19,415 nucleotides of DNA from Bacillota bacterium (GTDB lineage Bacteria; Bacillota; Clostridia; Christensenellales; CAG-138): the NCBI GenBank assembly GCA_016288175.1, contig JAEEYN010000081.1:1-19415 (forward strand). The letters run 5' to 3'. The position numbers were made by a program, and so were the translations under genes. The notes under the pieces were generated by a model. It was not told where the DNA came from and did no database searches. It saw only the letters and a program-made list of their open reading frames with translations. Below are positions 7,670 to 13,813 of the stretch, in pieces; position 1 is the stretch's first letter; every line of letters starts with the position of its first letter.

Positions 7670-8692
7670 TTGAAAACAAGTGATTTTTATTATGACCTGC
7701 CGAAGGAACTGATTGCTCAGTCCCCTGCGGCAGTGCGCTCAAGCTCGCGTCTGCTGGTCTATAACCGAAAAACCAAAGCGATCGAAGACCGCATCTTTTC
7801 GGATATCATCGAGTACCTGAACCCCGGCGATGTGCTCGTTCGCAACACGACCCGCGTAATTCCTGCAAGGCTTTACGGCAAGCGCGAGGGAACCGGCGGG
7901 CAAATGGAGTTCCTGCTTTTGAAGCGGCTCGATGAGCGGCACTGGGAGTGCCTTGTCAAGCCCGGGCGCAAAGCGCTGCCGGGCAGGACCTTCGAAATCA
8001 ACAGCGAACTCAGCGCAACTGTGACGGAATGCCTGCCCGACGGAAACAGGATCATCTGCCTTAATTATGACGGCATTTTCGAGGAGATCCTCGACCGCGC
8101 GGGCGAAGTGCCGCTGCCGCCGTACATTACCGAAAAGCTGGCGGATAAATCCCGCTATCAAACCGTTTATGCCCATGAAAACGGCTCTGCGGCCGCTCCG
8201 ACAGCCGGATTGCATTTTACGGACGAACTGCTGAAAAGGATCGAGGAAAAAGGCGTCGGGATTGTTGACGTACTGCTGCATGTCGGACTCGGTACGTTCC
8301 GCCCGGTTTCGGTCGAAAACATTGAAGAGCACCATATGCATTCGGAGTTCTATCAATGCACGGAGGAAGCCGCCGCGCGCATCAATGCGGCGCGTAAAGC
8401 AGGCGGAAGGATCATAGCAGTCGGGACGACATCATGCCGAACGCTTGAGAGCATAACCGATGATGATGGCATTGTACATGCCGGAAGCGGCAATACGGAG
8501 ATCTTCATAACTCCGGGTTACCGTTTCAAAGCAGTTGACGCACTGATAACGAATTTTCATCTTCCGGAATCCACGCTGTTGATGCTGATCAGCGCATTTT
8601 CATCAAGGGATGAGGTCATGCGCATCTATAAGCACGCGGTTGAGGAACGTTACCGTTTCTTCTCCTTCGGCGACGCCTCATTCTTTATTTAA
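7670..8692 (+). CDS. queA: S-adenosylmethionine:tRNA ribosyltransferase-isomerase
   Basis: QueA transfers and rearranges the ribosyl part of S-adenosylmethionine onto preQ1 in tRNA anticodons, making epoxyqueuosine. The 340 residues have the family start SDFYYDLPKELIAQSP and the hallmark APTAGLHFTDELL, followed by LLHVGLGTFRPV and the late TNFHLPESTLLMLISAF. The start is TTG at 7670: it gives the standard N-terminus and lies 9 bases after TGAGGA (7655-7660), a ribosome binding site that contains the stop codon of the preceding gene. It is directly followed by tgt, the enzyme acting just before it in the pathway. Confidence 0.97.
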   Translation: MKTSDFYYDLPKELIAQSPAAVRSSSRLLVYNRKTKAIEDRIFSDIIEYLNPGDVLVRNTTRVIPARLYGKREGTGGQMEFLLLKRLDERHWECLVKPGRKALPGRTFEINSELSATVTECLPDGNRIICLNYDGIFEEILDRAGEVPLPPYITEKLADKSRYQTVYAHENGSAAAPTAGLHFTDELLKRIEEKGVGIVDVLLHVGLGTFRPVSVENIEEHHMHSEFYQCTEEAAARINAARKAGGRIIAVGTTSCRTLESITDDDGIVHAGSGNTEIFITPGYRFKAVDALITNFHLPESTLLMLISAFSSRDEVMRIYKHAVEERYRFFSFGDASFFI

Positions 8693-8712
8693 TCAGACAA
8701 AGGATCTTTTAT

Positions 8713-9834
8713 ATGAACGAGAAACCTGTATGGTATGAACTCATAAAAACGGATGCGAAGACCGGCGCAAGGCGGGGGAGACTGCATACTCCGCACGGTG
8801 TGATCGAAACACCGACATTTATGTGTGTCGGCACGCAGGCGACAGTCAAGGCGATCACTCCGCGGGATCTCAAGGAGATCGGCGCAGGCATCGTTCTTGC
8901 GAATACCTATCATCTGCATCTTCGCCCAGGACATGAGACCGTTCGCGAGTTCGGCGGACTGCATGAGTTTTCCCAGTGGCATGGACCGATGCTGACGGAC
9001 AGCGGCGGATTCCAGGTCTTTAGCCTTGCCGCAATGAACAAGATCACCGATGAAGGCGTTGAGTTCAGCTCGCATATCGACGGTCATAAAATGTTCTTCA
9101 CTCCGGAATACGTGATGGAGATCGAACAGGCGCTCGGTGCGGATATCGCTATGGCTTTCGACGAATGCGCTCCCTCGGATTGCTCGAGGAGCTACGCGAT
9201 CGCCGCTATGAACCGAACTCACCGCTGGGCTGAGCGCTGCAAGGCGAGCCATACGCGCGCCGACCAGGCTCTGTTTGGGATCGTTCAGGGCGGTGTTTTT
9301 GCGGATCTGAGGATTGAAAGCGCAAAAACGCTGAGCGATATGGATTTCCCGGGTTACGGCATCGGCGGCCTCTCCGTCGGCGAACCGAAACCCGTTATGT
9401 ATGAAATGCTCGAAGAGCTGATGCCGCATATGCCGACCGATAAACCGCATTACCTGATGGGCGTCGGAAGCCCCGACTGCCTTGTTGAAGGTTCAATGCG
9501 CGGAATAGATATGTTCGACTGCGTACTGCAGACGCGCTCCGCACGGAACGGCCTTGCTTTCACCTTCAACGGAAAAAGGATGCTGCGCAACGCGGAATTC
9601 GCTCATGACCACGGCCCGATCGAGGAAGGCTGCGACTGTTATGCCTGCCGCAATTTCACACGCGGTTATATTCGCCATCTGATCAAAGCGGGCGAGATCC
9701 TTGCTGCGCAGCTGATCACGATGCATAACCTTCGATTCACATACCGCCTTATGGAAGGCATACGCACGGCGATCGAGGAGGACAGGCTGACGGAATACCG
9801 CAATGAACTGCTCCTGCGAGGAACATTCAATTAA
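8713..9834 (+). CDS. tgt: tRNA-guanine transglycosylase (queuine tRNA-ribosyltransferase)
   Basis: Bacterial Tgt exchanges guanine 34 of the Asp, Asn, His and Tyr tRNAs for preQ1, the first tRNA-level step of queuosine synthesis. TDSGGFQVFSL holds the catalytic Asp96, and MFDCVLQTRSARNG holds the nucleophile Asp269. The zinc ligands are Cys307, Cys309, Cys312 and His338. Length (373) is normal. Position 273 is Gln where I recall Pro in the usual D-C-V-x-P-T-R motif. The ATG at 8713 follows an AAAGGATC ribosome binding site in the 20-base gap after queA. Together with queA it forms the queuosine part of the operon; the preQ1 synthesis genes are not in view. Confidence 0.98.
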   Translation: MNEKPVWYELIKTDAKTGARRGRLHTPHGVIETPTFMCVGTQATVKAITPRDLKEIGAGIVLANTYHLHLRPGHETVREFGGLHEFSQWHGPMLTDSGGFQVFSLAAMNKITDEGVEFSSHIDGHKMFFTPEYVMEIEQALGADIAMAFDECAPSDCSRSYAIAAMNRTHRWAERCKASHTRADQALFGIVQGGVFADLRIESAKTLSDMDFPGYGIGGLSVGEPKPVMYEMLEELMPHMPTDKPHYLMGVGSPDCLVEGSMRGIDMFDCVLQTRSARNGLAFTFNGKRMLRNAEFAHDHGPIEEGCDCYACRNFTRGYIRHLIKAGEILAAQLITMHNLRFTYRLMEGIRTAIEEDRLTEYRNELLLRGTFN

Positions 9835-9835
9835 C

Positions 9836-10294
9836 ATGATCAGAAAGCTCACTGCGAAAAACGAAGTTGAAATGAGGCTTATTGCCGCAGAACTCGCAAA
9901 GACTGCCTTTGCGGGTGAGTTCATTGCGCTCTTCGGAGATCTCGGGGCGGGGAAAACAACGCTTGTCCGATACTTCGCAGAAAAGCTCGGGGCCGATACC
10001 GCGGCAAGCCCGACGTTCACGATCGTGCGGCATTATACCGGCAACGAGCTTTCGATCGATCATTTCGATTGCTACCGCCTTGCGGATTCGGATGAACTCT
10101 TTGCGATCGGTTTCGACGATTATCTCGATTCTCCGTCGGTAAAATTGATGGAATGGAGCGAGAATGTTTCGGACGCGCTTCCGCAGTCAAGGCTTGAAGT
10201 GCATATCTCCGGAAGCGGGTGCGACCCGCGGCAGATCGAACTGATACCCTTCGGTGATGAATACGAAAGAATCGCGGAGAAACTGGAACTATGA
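9836..10294 (+). CDS. tsaE: tRNA threonylcarbamoyladenosine biosynthesis ATPase TsaE
   Basis: TsaE is the small ATPase that works with TsaB and TsaD to place threonylcarbamoyl on adenosine 37 of ANN-decoding tRNAs. The P-loop is GDLGAGKTTLVR, followed by the family's SPTFTIV and by DHFDCYRL. From ATG 9836 the protein has 152 residues, the usual size. An in-frame ATG at 9803 would add 11 residues inside tgt, but the standard N-terminus and the GCGAGG about 14 bases upstream favour 9836. It starts one base after the tgt stop and overlaps tsaB by four bases, so it is translationally coupled to both. Confidence 0.95.
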   Translation: MIRKLTAKNEVEMRLIAAELAKTAFAGEFIALFGDLGAGKTTLVRYFAEKLGADTAASPTFTIVRHYTGNELSIDHFDCYRLADSDELFAIGFDDYLDSPSVKLMEWSENVSDALPQSRLEVHISGSGCDPRQIELIPFGDEYERIAEKLEL

Positions 10295-10911
10295 TAATCC
10301 TTGCCGTTTCAACTTCCGCAAAGATACCCTCCGCCGCTTTGTTGCTTGCAGACGGTACCGTTATCGGCATGGAGGACAGGACAGGTCAGCCGCATTCTGT
10401 CTCACTTATGCCGATGATTGATGAACTGCTCGCGGAACCAAAGCTTTCACTTGCGGATGTCGACTGCTTTGCTGTCGACGTCGGACCCGGTTCCTTCACA
10501 GGCGTTCGCATCGGTGTTTCGGCTGTCAACGCGATGGCTTTCGCAGCAAATAAACCGATAATCCCTGTGTGCTCGCTCAGTGCGCTTCGTCACATCGCTT
10601 CCGTCGAAGATGAAGTCGTCTGCTGTCTGCTTGACGCACGCAACGGCAACGGCTATGCCGCGGTATTCAACGGCGACAGCTGTGTACTCGAACCTTCCGC
10701 CTGCATCCAGCGGGAAGTGCTTGACAGTTTGGCGGAAGGCGCAAGGCTTGTCGGCGACTGCCTTGGCGGAAATGACCAATCCAACGCGGAGCTCGTGCTT
10801 GCCGAGGCGCAGTTCATTCTCGAGACCTTGCCCGAACAATGCGCGAAAAAGCCGGCGGTACCGATGTATCTGCGGCCTTCTCAGGCGGAGAGGATGAAGA
10901 AACCCGAATGA
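10291..10911 (+). CDS. tsaB: tRNA threonylcarbamoyladenosine biosynthesis protein TsaB
   Basis: TsaB is the non-catalytic ASKHA-fold scaffold that pairs with TsaD in the t6A complex. The N-terminus MIILAVSTSAKIPSAALL and the motif DVGPGSFTGVRIG are characteristic. At 206 residues it is slightly short of the 220-240 common in the family. The start codon overlaps the tsaE stop in an ATGA, the usual coupling for this pair. The frequent downstream partners rimI and tsaD are missing; the next gene is spoIIID on the other strand, with the stop codons 6 bases apart. No terminator is present in that gap. Confidence 0.95.
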   Translation: MIILAVSTSAKIPSAALLLADGTVIGMEDRTGQPHSVSLMPMIDELLAEPKLSLADVDCFAVDVGPGSFTGVRIGVSAVNAMAFAANKPIIPVCSLSALRHIASVEDEVVCCLLDARNGNGYAAVFNGDSCVLEPSACIQREVLDSLAEGARLVGDCLGGNDQSNAELVLAEAQFILETLPEQCAKKPAVPMYLRPSQAERMKKPE

Positions 10912-10917
10912 AGGTTC

Positions 10918-11184
10918 TCATGCGCCTTTGAGAGCGTCCCCTCCGTGATATTTAAGATATGTCGCACGCCCGCCGCGAATATGCCTCTCTTCACGATTGA
11001 TCTCAAGCACGGCGGCGACCTGCTCTGCAAGAACTTTGTTTATCTGGCGAAGACGCTCGGTGATGTCCTTATGAACGGTGGATTTTGAAACGCCGAAAAC
11101 GCCCGCCGCGGCGCGTACCGTCGCACCGGTCTCGATGATGTAATCCGCAATATCAAGAACGCGTGATTCAATATAGATATTCAA
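10918..11184 (-). CDS. spoIIID: Sporulation transcriptional regulator SpoIIID
   Basis: SpoIIID is the small DNA-binding protein that switches mother-cell genes on and off between the sigma-E and sigma-K stages. The 88 residues carry the helix-turn-helix GATVRAAAGVFGVSKSTVHKD (about 20-40), then ITERLRQIN and HIRGGRATYLKYHG, all close to the Bacillus protein. The start is TTG at 11184, preceded by GGAGGAG (11191-11197) at 6 bases; no ATG gives the conserved N-terminus. A hairpin (11207-11221) sits just upstream of the ribosome binding site. On the minus strand GTATT (11263-11259) and CATATCCT (11242-11235) faintly resemble a sigma-E promoter but are about 16 bases apart, so this is a guess. 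It implies an endospore-forming lineage. Confidence 0.95.
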   Translation of the reverse strand: MNIYIESRVLDIADYIIETGATVRAAAGVFGVSKSTVHKDITERLRQINKVLAEQVAAVLEINREERHIRGGRATYLKYHGGDALKGA

Positions 11185-11206
11185 TTGGATCTCCTCCGCA
11201 AAAAGT

Positions 11207-11226
11207 GGCGGTTTTACCGCCTTTTT
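11207..11226. terminator. Terminator-like hairpin in the spoIIID leader
   Basis: GGCGGT (11207-11212) and ACCGCC (11216-11221) form a 6-bp stem with a TTT loop. On the plus strand TTTTT follows directly (11222-11226), a compact intrinsic terminator. On the minus strand the same hairpin is followed after two bases by TTTTT (11204-11200). It could end plus-strand transcripts arriving from tsaB through spoIIID, and could also act in the spoIIID leader, about 10 bases from its ribosome binding site. Confidence 0.6.
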
Positions 11227-11306
11227 CCTTCTATAGGATATGTTCGGCCAGGCGTTTCAATACATGTTTATCCATCGGTTTGACTAAAAAGAGTCCCTTG
11301 GCTTTG

Positions 11307-11336
11307 TTGTAGACAGTGCCTGCGATATGATATAAT
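11307..11336 (+). promoter_or_regulatory. Promoter of the DUF6054-tcdA operon
   Basis: A perfect TATAAT lies at 11331-11336. The -35 candidates are TTGTAG (11307-11312, 18-base spacer) and TAGACA (11310-11315, 15-base spacer). Transcription would start near 11343, about 20 bases before the ATG at 11366. Confidence 0.6.
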
Positions 11337-11365
11337 CAAAGTAACACACTGCGGAGGTGAAGGCT

Positions 11366-11698
11366 ATGGCGAAACTGGAAAGAACTTTGTACGGCAGCTT
11401 CGATGAGATCCTTGCAAAGATCGAAAACGGCATTCTCGGAGGAAGCGTTTCTGCATCATTGGAGGACGGAAGCGATTTTTCTTCGGATACAGCGCGCTGC
11501 AGCGTGCGCATATTTGAAAGATATAGCTTTATGGGAGGAAACAGGGTCAGCCTGAGCGTGACGCTGTTCAAACCGTCAGGTTCGGATCCGATCCGGCTTT
11601 CGGCAATTACTGCAGGCAGGAGCCAGGCGATGTTCCATAAGTTCAATACCTTTGGTGAAAAGGCTTTCCTTGAAAAGCTGGAGGAGCTTTTAGACTGA
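11366..11698 (+). CDS. DUF6054 family protein of unknown function
   Basis: This is a small soluble protein of 110 residues without signal peptide, membrane span or metal motif. From memory of similar Clostridia proteins, the opening AKLERTLYGSFDEILAKIEN and the middle RCSVRIFERYSFMGGNRVSLSVTLF match a conserved family of unknown function (DUF6054); this was not verified by search. I start at ATG 11366: an in-frame GTG at 11357 overlaps the GGAGG ribosome binding site at 11353-11357. It is the first gene of a unit and ends one base before tcdA begins, so a link to tRNA modification is possible but unproven. The alternation of polar and hydrophobic residues suggests an alpha/beta domain. Confidence 0.8.
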   Translation: MAKLERTLYGSFDEILAKIENGILGGSVSASLEDGSDFSSDTARCSVRIFERYSFMGGNRVSLSVTLFKPSGSDPIRLSAITAGRSQAMFHKFNTFGEKAFLEKLEELLD

Positions 11699-11699
11699 A

Positions 11700-12422
11700 A
11701 TGTCAAACGAGTTTTCGCGGACGGAACTGCTTCTCGGTTCAGAGTCTATGAAAAAGTTAGCATCGTCGCGCGTTGCTGTTTTTGGCGTCGGCGGCGTTGG
11801 CTGCGGCGTTATTGAAGCTCTCGCACGCAGCGGGGTAGGCGCGATAGACCTGATCGACAGCGATGTTATCGCCGAAACAAATATTAACCGTCAGCTGATC
11901 GCGACGCATGAAACGCTCGGCATCGCGAAGGTCGATGCGGCTGAAACAAGGATCAAGTCGATCAATCCGAACTGCCGCATAACGAAACTCAAGATATTCT
12001 ATCTTCCGGAAACAGCGGACAGGTTCGATTTTTCGAAGTATGATTACGTTGTTGACGCGATAGACACCGTCAGCGGCAAACTGATGCTTGCTGAAGCCGC
12101 GAATGCCGCCGGCGTTCCGATCATCTCCGCGATGGGCGCGGGAAACAAGCTCGATCCCACCGCCTTTCGTGTTGCCGATATCTATAAAACCGCCGTCTGT
12201 CCGCTTGCACGCGTGGTGAGGCGTGAACTCAAAAAGCGAGGAATACCGAAGCTTAAGGTCGTCTATTCGGAGGAAGAACCAGTGCAAGCGAGGAGCGAGG
12301 CGGGAGAGGAGCTGCCGGAAGGCAAACGAAGCATTCCGGGCTCGGTCGCGTTCGTGCCGCCGGTAATGGGTTTCATCATAGCCGGTGAAGTCGTGAAGGA
12401 TCTGACGGGTATCCGAAATTGA
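11700..12422 (+). CDS. tcdA: tRNA threonylcarbamoyladenosine dehydratase (TcdA/CsdL), ThiF/MoeB/E1 superfamily
   Basis: TcdA uses ATP to cyclise the side chain of t6A37 in tRNA to the hydantoin ct6A, acting after the TsaB-TsaD-TsaE step. The adenylate-binding Rossmann motif GVGGVGCGV lies at about 29-37, followed by LIDSDVIAETNINRQ with the family Asp and Arg. DAIDTVSGK and PGSVAFVPPVMGFIIAGEVV are typical of the TcdA/CsdL branch rather than of ThiF or MoeB. No C-x2-C zinc pairs are seen, which also fits TcdA. At 240 residues it is near the usual 250. ATG 11700 lies one base after the upstream stop, with GGAGG about 15 bases away inside the upstream gene. It overlaps the next gene by four bases (TTGA). 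Confidence 0.9.
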   Translation: MSNEFSRTELLLGSESMKKLASSRVAVFGVGGVGCGVIEALARSGVGAIDLIDSDVIAETNINRQLIATHETLGIAKVDAAETRIKSINPNCRITKLKIFYLPETADRFDFSKYDYVVDAIDTVSGKLMLAEAANAAGVPIISAMGAGNKLDPTAFRVADIYKTAVCPLARVVRRELKKRGIPKLKVVYSEEEPVQARSEAGEELPEGKRSIPGSVAFVPPVMGFIIAGEVVKDLTGIRN

Positions 12423-12802
12423 ACAGAGAAGAGCTCGAAAAGTATATCTGCGAACAGTACGGAATAGAAGCGGATCATCCTTTTCCGAACGATGCGGATT
12501 CCGCCGTGTTTCGACATCCCGAAAATAAAAAGTGGTTTGCGCTTTTTATGTGTGTGAAACGCAAAAGCCTTGCTCTTGCGGGTGAAGGCGAAGCGGAAAT
12601 TGTGAACCTTAAGCTCCCGACGCTGATGCTGGATTCGCTGCTCGGAGAATCCGGATTTCTTCCAGCGTACCACATGAATAAGCTGCATTGGATAACGGCG
12701 CTGCTCGGCGATAGGAGCGAAGATGCAGATGATCAAAGCCTTCTTGCTGCGCTTGACATGAGCTATGATCTGACGGCTCAGAAACGCCGCAGGCGCGAAT
12801 GA
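12419..12802 (+). CDS. MmcQ/YjbR family protein
   Basis: This small cytosolic protein of 127 residues has the MmcQ/YjbR fold (CyaY-like, with a double-wing DNA-binding layout reported for some members). The biochemical role is not known. The visible family features are the N-terminal EELEKYICEQYGIEADHPFP, the central NKKWFALFM, NLKLP, and the conserved PAYHMNKLHWITALL near residues 81-95. The start is TTG at 12419, overlapping the tcdA stop as TTGA, so translation is coupled. The C-terminus ends in a short basic run (KRRRRE). The coupling to tcdA is clearer than any functional link. Confidence 0.88.
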   Translation: MNREELEKYICEQYGIEADHPFPNDADSAVFRHPENKKWFALFMCVKRKSLALAGEGEAEIVNLKLPTLMLDSLLGESGFLPAYHMNKLHWITALLGDRSEDADDQSLLAALDMSYDLTAQKRRRRE

Positions 12803-12880
12803 AAGAACTAAGAAAGCATTACTGCTGACTAAAACGCAGAATAATTTTAAGAAAGGAAGGGCATTCCGCCCGAAAGAAAA

Positions 12881-13714
12881 ATGATTTGTCCATCATGTAA
12901 AGCAATGGTAAAAAGCACCGATAAGGTCTGCCCGAAGTGCGGGATGAAATTCAAACAAAACGGGATGGAAGCCCCTCAGCGCTCGTTCACCAACGGCCAG
13001 AAGGCAATGCTTACGAATTCAGGTTTTGCAATCGGTGCAGCCGCACGCGCGGCGCGGCTCAACGCCAAGTACTCGGAAGGCGAGATCATCGAGCCGAGAA
13101 CGTATAACGTCATTTTGACCGCCGTTGTACTGTGGGGACTGCTCGTAAACGTGCTGCTCTGTGCATTCGTAGGCGATGTTTCGAGTATCATCAGCCCGGT
13201 CGCCTTCATCATCATCTACTTTGTGTCGAGCATTGCGGGCATCATTATCGCCGGCAAATCGAAAAAACCGCTGATCAGTTTTCTCGGTTACAATATGATC
13301 GTGATACCGATGGGCCTTTTGATCTCAACGCTCGTTGCGGAATATCTTGACGGGGATCCCTCCATCGTCACGAACACTTTCCTCTACACGATGATTATAG
13401 GAGCAGTGATGACCGGGGCGGCGATCAGTTTCCCGAAGTTCTTCGCAAAGCTCGGCAGAGTGCTTTTGCTCTCACTCGGAGCGTCACTGATCCTCGGCGT
13501 GGTTTTGATGCTGACGGGCTGGGATACGATTATCTACGATATTGTTGTTGCGGGCATTTTCAGCTTATACATCGGCTACGATATCTACCGTTCGCAGCAG
13601 TTCGAGAAAACCGTGGATAACGCGGTGGACTGTGCGGTGGATATCTATCTGGATCTCGCCAATCTGTTTATCCGCCTCCTTATGATCCTTGCAAAATCGA
13701 AGAGGGACGATTGA
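12881..13714 (+). CDS. Zinc-ribbon protein with BI-1 (TMBIM/YccA) membrane domain
   Basis: The first 21 residues form a zinc ribbon (Cys3, Cys6, Cys17, Cys20), followed by a polar linker to about residue 73. The rest resembles Bax inhibitor-1 membrane proteins, with spans near 76-98, 102-124, 131-153, 163-183, 193-212 and 217-236 and a final half-hydrophobic segment 252-270. GYDIYR (232-237) and DIYLDLANLFIRLLMIL (254-270) match the C-terminal BI-1 signature. Asp234 and Asp258 are 24 apart, the same as the pH-sensing Asp171/Asp195 pair of Bacillus YetJ, so a calcium leak channel role is plausible. The ATG at 12881 keeps the first Cys pair; the only good ribosome binding site (12854-12860) lies 20 bases upstream. 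It is probably the last gene of the DUF6054 operon. Confidence 0.85.
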   Translation: MICPSCKAMVKSTDKVCPKCGMKFKQNGMEAPQRSFTNGQKAMLTNSGFAIGAAARAARLNAKYSEGEIIEPRTYNVILTAVVLWGLLVNVLLCAFVGDVSSIISPVAFIIIYFVSSIAGIIIAGKSKKPLISFLGYNMIVIPMGLLISTLVAEYLDGDPSIVTNTFLYTMIIGAVMTGAAISFPKFFAKLGRVLLLSLGASLILGVVLMLTGWDTIIYDIVVAGIFSLYIGYDIYRSQQFEKTVDNAVDCAVDIYLDLANLFIRLLMILAKSKRDD

Positions 13715-13760
13715 TCGGCTTTATCGGCGGGAATCGTTCGAAATAACACAGAGAAACAAA

Positions 13761-13786
13761 GGACCGCTTCCGTTTGGAAGCGGTCC
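13761..13786. terminator. Bidirectional terminator between the BI-1 and EF-G-like genes
   Basis: GGACCGCTTCC (13761-13771) and GGAAGCGGTCC (13776-13786) form a perfect 11-bp stem with a GTTT loop. It lies between converging genes (stops at 13714 and 13814). The T-runs on both sides are short, but the stem is strong. Confidence 0.88.
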
Positions 13787-13813
13787 TTATTGAATGCTTT
13801 ATGAAGGAAACGA

